A DNA stretch of 64,000 bases, from positions 1-64,000 of the forward strand of contig JAOUMY010000013.1 of NCBI GenBank assembly GCA_029881255.1, in the 5' to 3' direction. The stretch is from Gammaproteobacteria bacterium (GTDB lineage: Bacteria; Pseudomonadota; Gammaproteobacteria; S012-40). Below are positions 9,227-19,349 of this stretch, piece after piece. The notes below the pieces were generated by a model. That model was not told the DNA's origin. It worked only from the letters and a program-made list of their open reading frames with translations, and searched no databases. Position 1 is the stretch's first letter. Each line of letters starts with the position of its first letter. Made by a program: the position numbers and the translations under genes.

Positions 9227-10285
9227 TCAGACGTTAGTATCTTCGGTAAATAGATCACTATTTTGAAAAACGTCCGGGCCGGATGCATTTTCTGTTAATC
9301 CGAAATGACGATAAGCATTGGCGGTTGCCACACGGCCACGCGGCGTTCGAATCAGATAACCTTGCTGAATGAGATATGGCTCTAAAACATCCTCAATAGT
9401 TCCCCGCTCTTCACCGATTGCCGCTGCAAGATTTTCTACGCCGACCGGTCCGCCGTCGAATTTTTCGATAATTGCCCGAAGCAATTCTCTATCCATCATG
9501 TCAAAGCCGGCATTGTCTACATCGAGCATTCTCAAGGCGGCATCGGCAACAGATTCATTTACGATGCCATCGGCCCTGATCTCGGCGTAGTCTCTCACCC
9601 TACGCAGTAATCTATTGGCAATACGCGGCGTTCCACGAGAACGACGTGCGATTGTACGCGCACCATCCGCGTCGATAGACATGTTCAGGATACCTGCAGA
9701 GCGATACACAATCTTCACCAACTCTTCCACGGAGTAAAACTCCAGGCGTTGCACAATACCAAAACGATCACGGAGCGGTGATGTAAGCAGGCCGGCGCGC
9801 GTAGTTGCACCAACTAGCGTAAAAGGTGGTAGATCGAGCTTGATAGATCGTGCCGCAGGGCCTTCACCAATCATGATATCAATCTGGTAATCCTCCATGG
9901 CAGGATACAATACCTCTTCCACCACAGTGCCCAGACGATGTATTTCGTCGATGAATAAAACATCATGCGCTTCAAGATTGGTGAGCAATGCCGCGAGATC
10001 ACCGGGGCGCTCCAGCACTGGGCCGGAGGTGTGGCGAATATTTACACCGAGTTCGGTCGCGATAATATTGGAAAGCGTGGTCTTACCCAGGCCAGGAGGG
10101 CCATAAAGCAACACATGATCCAGGGCTTCAGACCTCGCCCGCGCCGCTTCGATAAAGATCTCCAGTTGCGCGCGCACCTTTGCCTGCCCTACATAGTCAT
10201 CCAGTGTCTTTGGTCGAATTGCGCGATCAATCGCATCTTCCGTACGCGCGGTTTGGGCGGAAATAATACGGTCAGATTCGATCAT
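9227..10285 (-). CDS. ruvB: Holliday junction branch migration helicase RuvB
   Basis: The AAA+ ATPase motor of RuvABC. Walker A is [11 protein letters not shown], Walker B is LFIDEIHRL, sensor 1 is VGATTRAG and the arginine finger region is [10 protein letters not shown] winged-helix domain at the C-terminus ends near [13 protein letters not shown]. At 352 residues it has normal length. It follows ruvA after three bases, in the order yebC-ruvC-ruvA-ruvB. Confidence 0.97.
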   Translation of the reverse strand: MIESDRIISAQTARTEDAIDRAIRPKTLDDYVGQAKVRAQLEIFIEAARARSEALDHVLLYGPPGLGKTTLSNIIATELGVNIRHTSGPVLERPGDLAALLTNLEAHDVLFIDEIHRLGTVVEEVLYPAMEDYQIDIMIGEGPAARSIKLDLPPFTLVGATTRAGLLTSPLRDRFGIVQRLEFYSVEELVKIVYRSAGILNMSIDADGARTIARRSRGTPRIANRLLRRVRDYAEIRADGIVNESVADAALRMLDVDNAGFDMMDRELLRAIIEKFDGGPVGVENLAAAIGEERGTIEDVLEPYLIQQGYLIRTPRGRVATANAYRHFGLTENASGPDVFQNSDLFTEDTNV

Positions 10286-10288
10286 AGA

Positions 10289-10912
10289 TCACACCTTTGC
10301 AACGGCATTCTGGAGCGCCATCCGAATGATTTCTTCACTGGATTTATTCTGGCTTTCGATACTTCTGACCATACGACTCGCTTCCTGAGCTTTATACCCC
10401 AGCGCAACCAATGCGCTTACGGCATCCTCAATCGGATCTGGCTGATCTGCAGGCAACACACTGGCCGTCATTTTTGCCACGGCATCCGGAAGCGTCGGCG
10501 CAGGTGCAAGCTCTTTGAGCTTACCTCTCAATTCAATAATTAAGCGTTCGGCGGTTTTTTTCCCAACACCCGGTAGCTTTACCAAGGGTGCGGGATCATC
10601 GCGTTCGACACAACGCGATAACTCCTTAACTGACATGCCAGAGAGAATAGTTAGCGCCAACTTTGCGCCTACACCGTTTATTTTAATCAGACTACGAAAT
10701 AGAGTCCGATCAGAAGCCTGTATAAAACCAAACAGCAGGTGCGCATCTTCACGAACCACCAGATGCGTATGCAGTGTCACCGTCTCCCCGAGCGGAGGCA
10801 GGTTATAAAACGTCGTCATCGGCGCTTCCAGCTCATACCCTACACCGTTGACGTCGAGCAATAAGGTCGGCGCCTGCTTACTAATCAACACCCCGTGAAG
10901 TCTACCGATCAT
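10289..10912 (-). CDS. ruvA: Holliday junction-binding protein RuvA
   Basis: The tetrameric junction-recognition subunit that loads RuvB. The N-terminal OB fold begins MIGRLHGVLI. Two helix-hairpin-helix motifs are visible (LIKINGVGAKLALTILSG and LVKLPGVGKKTAERLIIEL). The C-terminal domain III (EDAVSALVALGYKAQEASRM) contacts RuvB. It has 207 residues. It lies between ruvC and ruvB in the operon. Confidence 0.97.
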   Translation of the reverse strand: MIGRLHGVLISKQAPTLLLDVNGVGYELEAPMTTFYNLPPLGETVTLHTHLVVREDAHLLFGFIQASDRTLFRSLIKINGVGAKLALTILSGMSVKELSRCVERDDPAPLVKLPGVGKKTAERLIIELRGKLKELAPAPTLPDAVAKMTASVLPADQPDPIEDAVSALVALGYKAQEASRMVRSIESQNKSSEEIIRMALQNAVAKV

Positions 10913-10958
10913 GTAACACCCTGAAGTTATCTACCACTATTACCCGTTCTACTGCGAT

Positions 10959-11450
10959 TCAGGCCGACAAGCCCAAACGCCTGATACTCATCTGTTGCAC
11001 ATGACAAAGCGCGATCGCCAAGGCATCGGCCGCGTCACTTGGCGGAGTTTCGGACAAACGCAACAAACGCATAACCATGTGTTGCACCTGCTCCTTACTC
11101 GCCCGCCCCACACCAACGACAGTTCGCTTAATCTGCGTTGGCGAATACTCGCTTACTTCAAGCCCCTCGAGCACGCACGGACATAAGGCCGCGCCACGTG
11201 CCTGCCCCAATTTTAACGCCGATTCTACATTCTTTTTGACAAACACTTTTTCGATTGCCACGGTTTGCGGCTTATATGTCTTGACGATGTGTTGCACGCC
11301 TTCATAGATTTCACCAAGCCTGGCAATGAAGTTGTCATTTTGCGTACGAATACAGCCGCTATTCACATAGTACAGCTGCTGCCCTTCCTGTCGGATGATG
11401 CCGAATCCGGTCACTCTAGAGCCAGGATCTATGCCTAATATGTGTGTCAC
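10959..11450 (-). CDS. ruvC: Crossover junction endodeoxyribonuclease RuvC
   Basis: The Holliday junction resolvase, with an RNase H fold. The acidic active-site residues are in [14 protein letters not shown] (first Asp), VAIEKVFV (Glu) and [13 protein letters not shown] (Asp pair). At 163 residues it is slightly shorter than E. coli RuvC. Its ATG overlaps the yebC stop codon by four bases. Confidence 0.96.
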   Translation of the reverse strand: MTHILGIDPGSRVTGFGIIRQEGQQLYYVNSGCIRTQNDNFIARLGEIYEGVQHIVKTYKPQTVAIEKVFVKKNVESALKLGQARGAALCPCVLEGLEVSEYSPTQIKRTVVGVGRASKEQVQHMVMRLLRLSETPPSDAADALAIALCHVQQMSIRRLGLSA

Positions 11451-12193
11451 CCAAGCTTTGCCATTATGTCGTCGGAGATTTCCGCATTTGAGTAGACCTT
11501 CTGAACATCATCCAGGTCTTCCAGCATATCAAGCATCTTAAGCATGGTTTCGGCTTTCTCCAAATCGAGTTCTACATTCGTCGATGCCTGCATGGTTACC
11601 TCGGCGTTTACCGCCGACAAACCGGTCGCATCGAGCGCATCTTTAACCACGCCAAAATTTTCAGGGGAAGTCATCACATCGATACTGCCATCCGGATGAC
11701 TTAATACATCTTCTGCGCCGGCCTCCAGGGCCGCCTCCATGACTGCATCTTCACTGACACCGGCGTCATAGCTGATGATCCCAATTTTTGAAAAAAGATA
11801 GGCGACAGAGCCATCAGTTCCCAGGTTACCACCGTGTTTGGTAAAGGCATGTCTCACCTCACCCGCAGTACGATTACGGTTATCCGTCATGCACTCAACC
11901 ATCACTGCCACACCCCCAGGCCCATAACCCTCATAAACTAATTCGTCAAGATTAGCCGTGTCGTCGCCACCGACGCCGCGTTTAATCGCCCGCTCGATGG
12001 TATCTTTGGGCATGTTATTACCAAGACCATTATCTATCGCTGCCCTCAGACGTGGATTGGAAGCGGGATCCCCTCCACCCATTTTGGCCGCCACAGAGAT
12101 CTCACGGATAATCTTGGTGAATACTTTCCCTCTTCTGGCATCCTGCGCCCCTTTGCGGTGGCGAATATTTGCCCACTTGCTGTGGCCAGCCAT
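11447..12193 (-). CDS. yebC: YebC/PmpR-family protein
   Basis: A conserved cytosolic protein of the TACO1/YebC family, described as a transcriptional regulator and, in recent work, as a factor relieving ribosome stalling. [18 protein letters not shown] at the N-terminus is diagnostic, and [15 protein letters not shown] is also conserved. The ATG at 12193 (248 residues) has AGAGG upstream; a start at 12214 would add a non-conserved leader. It is the first gene of the yebC-ruvCAB operon. Confidence 0.95.
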   Translation of the reverse strand: MAGHSKWANIRHRKGAQDARRGKVFTKIIREISVAAKMGGGDPASNPRLRAAIDNGLGNNMPKDTIERAIKRGVGGDDTANLDELVYEGYGPGGVAVMVECMTDNRNRTAGEVRHAFTKHGGNLGTDGSVAYLFSKIGIISYDAGVSEDAVMEAALEAGAEDVLSHPDGSIDVMTSPENFGVVKDALDATGLSAVNAEVTMQASTNVELDLEKAETMLKMLDMLEDLDDVQKVYSNAEISDDIMAKLG

Positions 12194-12344
12194 AACAACC
12201 TCTTTGGAACTCAAAAACAGGCCAAGTTTAGCATTTTTAGCAACGAAAATTTAAGATCCCGAGGGGGAATGTGGGTTATTGGCAATATCTAAGATGGCCT
12301 TCCTTTGGTAGCATGTGACATATTTTTCTTAGATGTTTCGTCAT

Positions 12345-12794
12345 ATGAAGATATGGGTAGACGCGGATGCGTGTCCGGTCGCAATAAAAGAGATACTGTT
12401 CAAGGCTGCACGGCGAACCGGCATTCGCACCACATTGGTGGCAAACCACTATATGCGAGTCCCCGCCTGCCCGAACCTTTTTTTCAAACGTGTAGAAGAT
12501 GGGTTTGACGTGGCAGATAAACTCATTACTGAAAGTACAGAGCCTGGTGATCTTGTCGTCACCGGCGACATCCCGCTTGCCGCCGATGTAATTGAAAAAG
12601 GCGCGCTTGCACTTAGCCCGCGAGGTGAGCTTTTTACACCAGAGAATATCCGCCAGCGTCTAAATATGCGCGACTTTCTCGACACTATGCGATCCAGCGG
12701 CATTGAATCCGGTGGCCCACCCGCGCTTAATAACAACGACAAGAAGGCATTTGCCGATAACCTGGATCGATTGATTTCTCATGCTGGCAAATAA
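12345..12794 (+). CDS. YaiI/YqxD-family (DUF188) protein
   Basis: A 149-residue cytosolic protein of the YaiI/YqxD family, related to PIN-like NYN domains; its biochemical role is unproven. The conserved WVDADACP motif at the N-terminus, [13 protein letters not shown] in the middle and [12 protein letters not shown] later match the E. coli YaiI pattern. I start at the ATG at 12345 because family members begin at this point; an ATG four codons upstream (12333) is equally possible and neither has a clear ribosome-binding site. It precedes the CDF gene by 11 bases. Confidence 0.9.
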   Translation: MKIWVDADACPVAIKEILFKAARRTGIRTTLVANHYMRVPACPNLFFKRVEDGFDVADKLITESTEPGDLVVTGDIPLAADVIEKGALALSPRGELFTPENIRQRLNMRDFLDTMRSSGIESGGPPALNNNDKKAFADNLDRLISHAGK

Positions 12795-12805
12795 AGGTCA
12801 TCACT

Positions 12806-13429
12806 ATGAGCGGTTGTGATTGTCAGATTGAAGTAAAAAACCGTGAAGAAACTCGCGTCTTAATCTGGCTTATTGCGATTAACACCGCGATGTTCGTCCT
12901 GGAATTAGTCATCGGTTTTCTGAGCGAGTCAACAGCGCTAATCGCCGACTCCCTCGATATGTTGGCCGATGCCACTGTTTACGCCATCAGCTTATATGCC
13001 GTAGGAAAGGCGGTCATAGTAAAAGCTAAGGCTGCCCATATCAGTGGTATTTTCCAGCTTATACTCGGACTCTTTGTCGCAATAGATGTAATACGGCGAT
13101 TTTTTGTGGGCAGCGAACCCGAACACATTTTTATGATTAGCATTGGCTTCGTCGCACTCATTGCCAATTCCATCTGCATCTTACTCATTGCAAAACATCG
13201 CCATGGCGAAGTGCACATGCGCGCCAGTTGGATTTTTACTAAAAACGATGCCATTGCCAATATCGGCATAATCGTCGCAGGATTTCTGGTTTACTATCTT
13301 TCCTCGCCTTATCCGGATTTAATTATTGGTTTGGCGATCGCTTTGGTGGTTGTGCGGGGAGGAATTCAGATTATTCGCGATGCCAAAGACGAAAGAGACA
13401 AGTTTTCCGCATCTATGACAGGTAACTAA
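12806..13429 (+). CDS. Short cation diffusion facilitator transporter
   Basis: A 207-residue inner-membrane protein with about six spans and the CDF fold, which exports divalent metals such as zinc or iron by proton antiport. The signature ADSLDMLADATVYAISLYAV matches the metal-binding second helix, and FTKNDAIANIGIIVAGF matches the fifth helix. It lacks the usual cytosolic C-terminal regulatory domain of about 90 residues. The N-terminus has a Cys-x-Cys pair (SGCDCQ). AAAGG precedes the ATG. It is followed directly by map (one base between stop and start). Confidence 0.82.
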   Translation: MSGCDCQIEVKNREETRVLIWLIAINTAMFVLELVIGFLSESTALIADSLDMLADATVYAISLYAVGKAVIVKAKAAHISGIFQLILGLFVAIDVIRRFFVGSEPEHIFMISIGFVALIANSICILLIAKHRHGEVHMRASWIFTKNDAIANIGIIVAGFLVYYLSSPYPDLIIGLAIALVVVRGGIQIIRDAKDERDKFSASMTGN

Positions 13430-13430
13430 G

Positions 13431-14177
13431 ATGACAATTGAAACGGACAATGACTTACAGCAACTCAGAGTGGTTGGCAAAATTGTGGCAATTGTTTTGA
13501 AAACCATGATGCAACGCTGCGAACCTGGCATGACGACATTGGAGCTTGATGAGATTGGCAGGGTATTGCTCGAACAACACGGCGCTCGTTCGGCACCCAA
13601 ATTGAGCTACAACTTTCCAGGCCACACCTGCATAAGCATTAATGAAGAAGCCGCGCATGGAATTCCGGGAGACCGCATCATCGCCGCTGGCGACGTGGTA
13701 AACATTGATGTCTCAGCGGAGAAAAACGGCTATTTTGCTGATACCGGCGGCACATTTATCGTTCCGCCCAGCTCAGCGCTCAAAGAGCGCTTGTGTCAGG
13801 CAACACGCCTTGCACTTGCAGAAGCTACATCACGGGCACGCGCAGGGCAGCCACTTAATGGCATAGGCAAAGCGATACAAAAAGTCGCGCGTCAAAGAGG
13901 TTTCAAGATAATAAAAAATCTGTGCAGTCACGGCGTCGGTCGCAGCCTGCACGAGGAACCTAAGGAGATTCCCGGCTATTACGTGCCGCAGGATACACGC
14001 ATGTTAAAAAATGGTCAGGTAATCACTATTGAGCCTTTTCTGTCCACCAAGAGTTCGCTAGTCAGCGAAGCCGACGATGGCTGGACCCTGGTCGCCGCGG
14101 AAAACAATATTTCTGCTCAATATGAGCACACCATGGTAATCACTCGAGGAAAACCTATTCTATTAACGGTGGCCTGA
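13431..14177 (+). CDS. map: Type I methionine aminopeptidase (divergent copy)
   Basis: Removes the initiator methionine from nascent proteins using two divalent metals. The metal ligands and catalytic residues are visible: NEEAAHGIPG (His), NIDVSAEKNGYFADTGG (two Asp), CSHGVGRSLHEEP (His), ITIEPFLS (Glu) and YEHTMVIT (Glu). At 248 residues it is slightly shorter than E. coli Map (264 residues) and sits away from rpsB/tsf, so it may be a second copy. It starts one base after the CDF stop codon and is likely cotranscribed with it. Confidence 0.92.
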   Translation: MTIETDNDLQQLRVVGKIVAIVLKTMMQRCEPGMTTLELDEIGRVLLEQHGARSAPKLSYNFPGHTCISINEEAAHGIPGDRIIAAGDVVNIDVSAEKNGYFADTGGTFIVPPSSALKERLCQATRLALAEATSRARAGQPLNGIGKAIQKVARQRGFKIIKNLCSHGVGRSLHEEPKEIPGYYVPQDTRMLKNGQVITIEPFLSTKSSLVSEADDGWTLVAAENNISAQYEHTMVITRGKPILLTVA

Positions 14178-14239
14178 TAGTCCATAAAACATCGGTCTTG
14201 CACGGTAGAATAGCGCAACAATTTTTTTCAGGAATCTAT

Positions 14240-15046
14240 ATGATATTGTCACGTCGCACATTTGGTTTTCTATTTTTTTTGGCGTCACTTTTGGTGACAT
14301 CTATCGCTTTTGGGCATGGCATGTCTGAAGAGGAAAAGCAGTCCATCATAGAGGGAGGCAATTTAAGCTATTTATGGTTAGGTGCTACTCATATGCTCAC
14401 AGGCTATGATCATCTCGCTTTTGTCTTCGGCATCATATTTTTTCTGACTACGTTCAAAGAAATCGTCAAGTACATTACCGCTTTCACGCTGGGCCACAGC
14501 GTAACACTGATCTTTGCTACGTTTAATGGCATCCAGATGAATTACTTCGTCATCGACGCGATTATTGGGTTGAGTGTTGCGTATATCGCCTTTGCCAATA
14601 TGGATGGATTTCGAAAGCATTTAAAAATTCCTCCACCGAATCTGTTGATCATGATCGTGGTTCTTGGACTGATTCACGGCCTGGGCCTATCGACGCGTTT
14701 ACAACAACTCCCATTGAGTGAAGATGCTTTATTGATGAATATTATTTCATTCAATGTCGGCATCGAGTTTGGGCAAATTACAGCCTTGACGGTGATGTTG
14801 CTGGTATTGACCGGTTGGCGCAAAGCAAAATCTTTTGAAAACTTCAGTCGTGTTTCCAACTACGCGTTAATCTTTTGCGGTGTCTACTTATTTCTAATGC
14901 AAATGCATGGCTATGCACACGTCAGCGCGCCAGACGAATTTGGTTTTGCTGCGGACAATCACGCCCATGAGCATATGCAAATGCCGATGCCGGAAATTGA
15001 TCTCAATTCTCCTCAGTCTTCCCATCACGATAGCTTGATTAATTGA
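14240..15046 (+). CDS. HupE/UreJ-family membrane protein
   Basis: A 268-residue inner-membrane protein with a signal-like first helix and about six further spans. The core GYDHLAFVFGIIFFL and YITAFTLGHSVTLIF is the HupE/UreJ_2 signature. Such proteins are often nickel or cobalt permeases, although the substrate of this subfamily is not settled. The ATG at 14240 has an AGGA-type site and exposes the signal helix; the upstream in-frame ATG at 14198 adds an unlikely leader. The C-terminus is rich in His and Met (HAHEHMQMPMP), consistent with metal handling. Confidence 0.8.
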   Translation: MILSRRTFGFLFFLASLLVTSIAFGHGMSEEEKQSIIEGGNLSYLWLGATHMLTGYDHLAFVFGIIFFLTTFKEIVKYITAFTLGHSVTLIFATFNGIQMNYFVIDAIIGLSVAYIAFANMDGFRKHLKIPPPNLLIMIVVLGLIHGLGLSTRLQQLPLSEDALLMNIISFNVGIEFGQITALTVMLLVLTGWRKAKSFENFSRVSNYALIFCGVYLFLMQMHGYAHVSAPDEFGFAADNHAHEHMQMPMPEIDLNSPQSSHHDSLIN

Positions 15047-15202
15047 CGGGTGGTTTGTGCCGGAGTGTCGTGTTGCGAGCGTTCCCGGGCCAACGATTTT
15101 TCGTTTGTGCTGGCGTCGGTCATTAATAGCAGGCTCGCTCACAAAAAATCAAACCGCTAGCCCCTGACAAACGACATAGCGACAACCATGCCCCGAAACA
15201 AA

Positions 15203-15229
15203 AAAAGCCGGGGATAAACCCCGGCTTTT
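15203..15229. terminator. Bidirectional intrinsic terminator between hupE-like gene and fusA2
   Basis: The 11-bp stem AAAAGCCGGGG/CCCCGGCTTTT closes an ATAAA loop. On the minus strand the stem is followed by a T-run (then GTTT), making it the terminator of fusA2. It can also stop the convergent plus-strand transcript. Confidence 0.88.
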
Positions 15230-15253
15230 CGATTCAATAGAAACAGAAGTCGC

Positions 15254-17338
15254 TTACTTCTTAGCAGCGCGCTCTTTCGCTTCCTTGATAACCACTTCCG
15301 CAACATTGTTCGGACATGGCGCATAATGCGCGAATTCCATGGAGAACTGACCACGACCAGAAGTCATGGTACGCAGATCGCCGATGTAACCGAACATTTC
15401 GCTCAGTGGACATTCCGCCTTAACGCGAACACCTGTTACGCCAGACTCCTGACCCTGGATCATGCCGCGACGACGGTTCAAGTCACCGATAACGTCACCA
15501 ACGTGATCGTCCGGTGTAAACACGTCTACCTTCATGATCGGCTCAAGCAACTGAGGACCGGCCTTTGGTAATGATTGACGGTAAGCCGCTCTAGCAGCGA
15601 TTTCGTATGCAATCGCAGAAGAGTCAACCGCGTGGAAGCCACCATCGGTAAGATTAACGTGAACATCAAGACACGGGTATCCGGCAAGCACACCTTTACC
15701 CATACTGTCTCTGAAGCCTTTTTCAACTGCAGGCCAGAATTCACGAGGAACGTTACCACCGGTAACAGAAGACTTAAAGGTATAACCTGAACCAGGTTCA
15801 CCAGGCTCAACAATGTAGTCAATTTTCGCAAACTGACCGGAACCACCTGTCTGCTTCTTGTGCGTATAGCTATCTTCAACACGCTTGGTGATTGTTTCGC
15901 GATAGGCAACCTGAGGCTTACCAACGGTAACTTCAACGCCGTGAGTACGCTTCAAGATATCAACCTTAATATCAAGATGTAATTCACCCATACCCTTGAT
16001 GATAGTTTCACCTGATTCTTCATCCGTCTCAACACGGAAAGATGGATCTTCAGCAACCATCTTGCCGATCGCGATACCCATCTTCTCGGAAGCACCCTTG
16101 TCTTTTGGTGCGATAGCGATAGAAATAACCGGCTCAGGGAATACCATTGGTTCCAGAGTCGCGGGCACCTTTGGATCACACAACGTGTGACCAGTCTGAA
16201 CATTCTTCATACCGATTACCGCGACAATGTCACCTGCTTGTGCGCCATCCAGTTCGATACGTTCATCGGCATGCATCTCTACGATACGGCCGATACGCTC
16301 AGTCTTACCGGTATAGGTATTCAGAACTGTCGTTCCTTTTTCCAATTTACCCGAGTAAACACGGATAAAAGTCAATGCACCAAAGCGGTCGTCCATGATT
16401 TTGAACGCCAACGCGCGCAAAGGCTTGGCAGCATCAACAATGGCAAATGTACCTGTTTCATTACCTTCAAGGTCAACTTCAGGCTGAGGCTTAACTTCAG
16501 TTGGGTTAGGCAGATAATCAACAACGCCATCAAGCACCAATTGAATACCTTTGTTCTTAAACGATGAACCGCAGAAGGTTGGGAAGAAATCCAGGTTGAT
16601 AGTACCTTTGCGTATACAACGCTTGAGGTCTTCAACAGACGGCTCATTACCTTCAAGATAGGCTTCCATCAACTCATCGTCTTGCTCAACAGCAGTTTCG
16701 ACCAATTCCGCGCGGTACTCAGCGGCCTTGTCTTGATACTCGGCAGGGATATCGACGATTTCATAGTTTTCCGGCAGACCAGAATCATCCCACATCCATG
16801 CTTTCATGTTTATCAGGTCAATGACGCCTGAGAAATCATCTTCGATACCAATAGGCAGTGTCATTACCAGCGGACGTGCACCAAGTACATTCTTGACCTG
16901 GCCTACAACGCGGTAAAAATCCGCTCCCATGCGATCGAGTTTGTTAACGTAAATAATACGTGCGACTTCAGAGTCATTCGCATAACGCCAGTTAGTTTCT
17001 GACTGAGGTTCAACACCACCGGAACCACAGAAAACACCAATACCGCCATCGAGAACTTTTAGTGAACGATAAACTTCGATAGTGAAGTCAACGTGTCCCG
17101 GTGTGTCGATGATGTTAAAACGATGATCCTTCCAGAAACAGGTCGTTGCAGCGGACTGAATAGTGATGCCGCGCTCGCGCTCCTGGTCCATGAAGTCAGT
17201 GGTCGCTGCACCATCGTGCACCTCACCCAGCTTGTGGATCTTCCCGGTGAGCTTGAGAATACGCTCAGTAGTGGTGGTCTTACCCGCGTCTACGTGGGCA
17301 AAGATACCTATGTTTCTGTATTTGCTTAGGTCGGTCAT
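15254..17338 (-). CDS. fusA2: Elongation factor G, second type (FusA2)
   Basis: A translational GTPase that promotes ribosome translocation and/or recycling. The G-domain motifs are [24 protein letters not shown] and [10 protein letters not shown]; domains II to V follow over 694 residues. The sequence style ([16 protein letters not shown] start, [12 protein letters not shown]) is that of the second EF-G found outside the str operon in Vibrio, Pseudomonas and relatives. It stands alone with its own terminator. Whether it replaces or complements the main EF-G cannot be decided here. Confidence 0.92.
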   Translation of the reverse strand: MTDLSKYRNIGIFAHVDAGKTTTTERILKLTGKIHKLGEVHDGAATTDFMDQERERGITIQSAATTCFWKDHRFNIIDTPGHVDFTIEVYRSLKVLDGGIGVFCGSGGVEPQSETNWRYANDSEVARIIYVNKLDRMGADFYRVVGQVKNVLGARPLVMTLPIGIEDDFSGVIDLINMKAWMWDDSGLPENYEIVDIPAEYQDKAAEYRAELVETAVEQDDELMEAYLEGNEPSVEDLKRCIRKGTINLDFFPTFCGSSFKNKGIQLVLDGVVDYLPNPTEVKPQPEVDLEGNETGTFAIVDAAKPLRALAFKIMDDRFGALTFIRVYSGKLEKGTTVLNTYTGKTERIGRIVEMHADERIELDGAQAGDIVAVIGMKNVQTGHTLCDPKVPATLEPMVFPEPVISIAIAPKDKGASEKMGIAIGKMVAEDPSFRVETDEESGETIIKGMGELHLDIKVDILKRTHGVEVTVGKPQVAYRETITKRVEDSYTHKKQTGGSGQFAKIDYIVEPGEPGSGYTFKSSVTGGNVPREFWPAVEKGFRDSMGKGVLAGYPCLDVHVNLTDGGFHAVDSSAIAYEIAARAAYRQSLPKAGPQLLEPIMKVDVFTPDDHVGDVIGDLNRRRGMIQGQESGVTGVRVKAECPLSEMFGYIGDLRTMTSGRGQFSMEFAHYAPCPNNVAEVVIKEAKERAAKK

Positions 17339-17668
17339 CGTTCTACTCTAATATAAAGTGGTTGTTGAAAATTGTATTCTGGCAACCCAGCACGCTTCGG
17401 GTTCGGGTGAGGCGTCTTGACTCGGACATTGCGAAACACTTCCGGTGCCTACACCTTAAGCTGGGGAGAACTGCGGATGCCAGGATCTAGGTCCTGCTCA
17501 GATAAATCAAGTTCGAGAGACTAGCAAAATCAAAACCGATTTTGCCCGCCATTCCAGCCAGATAAAAAAGGCCGCTATTTTACCTTGAATTCTTTATAAA
17601 AACAGTAGAATGGGCGGTTTTTAGCAAATTATTTTACCCAACCGAAAACTCTATGCAACCTGTTGTTT
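17339..17668. other. Spacer upstream of fusA2
   Basis: 330 bases between the fusA2 start and the stop codon of the DUF2279 gene. It presumably carries the fusA2 promoter. A 42-codon plus-strand frame starts at 17653 but overlaps the DUF2279 gene antisense and has no ribosome-binding site. I see nothing else defined. Confidence 0.45.
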
Positions 17669-18541
17669 TCATTGATAATGAAGCAATTGCGGCGCTCGAC
17701 TTGCCCCATTTAGATCCACTGTTGCCGGCAAATACGCAAAGGGAACCTGAAAATAGCGTAAAAACCAGTCCATTCTTTTAACGCCCTGCCGCCGAAACAT
17801 ACGCCCGACGTTTAGCGCAACAGCTACATAAACATGTCGTTGTTTTGCTTCCTTAACTTTTTCGTATCCCCGAACAAAATAACCTGTATGCAACTCAAGG
17901 TAGCGCAATACAGGTGAACGGATCCAGGGAAACGCCTCCAATTTGAGCGCCGCGAGATATTTCAAGCCCTGGTAGTCGGTAAAAACATCGTAAGTTGTCC
18001 CGCTCGGAATATATTCCACGCGTAAATCCAGGTATCGATTACGCTGCGGGTGTTGATACAAATAATAAGCGAGGTACGCGCCCAGTACGTTCATGCTGAA
18101 GTCCTGATAGGAAAACCCAAACCAGCTAAACGAGTCGCCAAATTCCATAAAGGAATGCATACCAAGACTAGTCAGGGCGCCATAGGCCGCCGCTTCTTTT
18201 TGAGTATATCCCCAGCGCTCAAAGTACCAGGCAAACATATGCCCCAAACCAAAAGTCGCGTAGGTGTGGCCAATTTTATCTGCTCCGCCGTGCAGTGTAT
18301 TCGCTTGAAACCAGGATTCGTTGGTGAAATGCATGTCGCGGACCCCATAGTCCCACACACTCAACCCCCAGACGCCTATAAAGGTATTCGCCACGATATT
18401 CGTGGTAATGAGCTTTTGCTGCTTCGACCACTTGTAGTTAAATTCCGGTTCTGCTTCCGATTGCGCTAGCGAAAGTTTTGGATAGGAAAAACCTAAAATG
18501 ACGAATAACAGGAATACAGACGAGACACCCCGGCGGACCAT
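17669..18541 (-). CDS. DUF2279-family predicted lipid-associated/periplasmic protein
   Basis: A 290-residue protein with a signal peptide (RRGVSSVFLLFVILGFSYP, cut near SLAQ). The central part contains GGADKIGHTYATFGLGHMF and YGALTSLGMHSFMEFGDSFS, which I recognise as the DUF2279 (YfiM-like) pattern; conserved His, Glu and Asp in predicted helices suggest a membrane-associated fold. No function is established for the family. No neighbour helps: fusA2 lies downstream and a small membrane protein gene upstream. Confidence 0.7.
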   Translation of the reverse strand: MVRRGVSSVFLLFVILGFSYPKLSLAQSEAEPEFNYKWSKQQKLITTNIVANTFIGVWGLSVWDYGVRDMHFTNESWFQANTLHGGADKIGHTYATFGLGHMFAWYFERWGYTQKEAAAYGALTSLGMHSFMEFGDSFSWFGFSYQDFSMNVLGAYLAYYLYQHPQRNRYLDLRVEYIPSGTTYDVFTDYQGLKYLAALKLEAFPWIRSPVLRYLELHTGYFVRGYEKVKEAKQRHVYVAVALNVGRMFRRQGVKRMDWFLRYFQVPFAYLPATVDLNGASRAPQLLHYQ

Positions 18542-18617
18542 TTGTGGACACTCTAATTATTTTGCCGCGGGGATTATAACCTTAAAAACACACAAACCCA
18601 ACAGGGTTAATCGACTT

Positions 18618-18842
18618 TTAGCGCTGTCTCATCACTAAAAACGAAATCAGTGCAACCACAGCCAGCTCACCAACGAGCCAAACATAGTTGATGTGCTCGT
18701 AAACAGGCACTCCCTTACCAAAAGCACCTACGATATTACTCAGAATGAAACCCCATTCAACATGTCCGAGCATATTGTATGGTGGAAACAGAATAACCAG
18801 GGCAAACCCGGCAATCCCTAATAATTTTCCAATTTTTTTCAT
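18618..18842 (-). CDS. Small two-span membrane protein, unknown
   Basis: A 74-residue protein that starts MKKIGKLLGIAGFALVIL and has a second hydrophobic segment near the C-terminus (YVWLVGELAVVALISFLVM). A ribosome-binding site (GGAG) precedes the ATG. I do not recognise a family. It is divergent from lrgA with 141 bases between them, and it is 76 bases upstream of the DUF2279 gene on the same strand. Confidence 0.6.
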   Translation of the reverse strand: MKKIGKLLGIAGFALVILFPPYNMLGHVEWGFILSNIVGAFGKGVPVYEHINYVWLVGELAVVALISFLVMRQR

Positions 18843-18983
18843 AAATCTACTCCGTACATAAATTCAAATACGCTATCGGGTGAGCTAAGAGGCAGCTTAA
18901 GATCAAAACGAAAACATTCGGAAAAACGTTTTTTCCAGACTACTCATATAGAATAATACGGCTTGTGAAATAGGATATTTATA

Positions 18984-19349
18984 ATGGGATTTCTTAGCGG
19001 TCTTGCAATTTTACTAGTCTTCCAGCTTCTCGGTGAAATCGTGGTTATCCTTGCGGCGCTTCCTGTACCTGGACCCGTAATAGGCATGATTTTACTCTTT
19101 GTCTTTTTGACACAAAGCCGACAGTCAAAAAGCTATTTAAATGAAACCTCCTCTCACCTTTTGACTCACCTATCACTATTATTCATACCTGCAGGCGTGG
19201 GTGTAATGGTCCACATGGACAAGCTGGGAACCGAATGGATAGCCATAGGCACTACGCTGTTGCTCAGCACCATCATCACCATGCTAGTAACCGCCATTTC
19301 TTTGATATTTTTCCTACGCGTTTTCGGAGCAGAAAAAAAACATGATTGA
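18984..19349 (+). CDS. lrgA: CidA/LrgA family holin-like protein
   Basis: A 121-residue membrane protein with four predicted spans, of the CidA/LrgA family, which influences murein hydrolase activity and pyruvate-linked metabolism in other bacteria. Diagnostic features are FQLLGEIVVILAALPVPGPVIGM and LLFIPAGVGVMVH. It overlaps the following lrgB by eight bases, the standard two-gene arrangement. Confidence 0.92.
   Translation: MGFLSGLAILLVFQLLGEIVVILAALPVPGPVIGMILLFVFLTQSRQSKSYLNETSSHLLTHLSLLFIPAGVGVMVHMDKLGTEWIAIGTTLLLSTIITMLVTAISLIFFLRVFGAEKKHD

Noticed and set aside
17653-17781. 42-codon plus-strand frame starting MQPVVFIDNEAIAALDLP
   Set aside because: It overlaps the DUF2279 gene in antisense, has no clear ribosome-binding site and shows no recognisable similarity.
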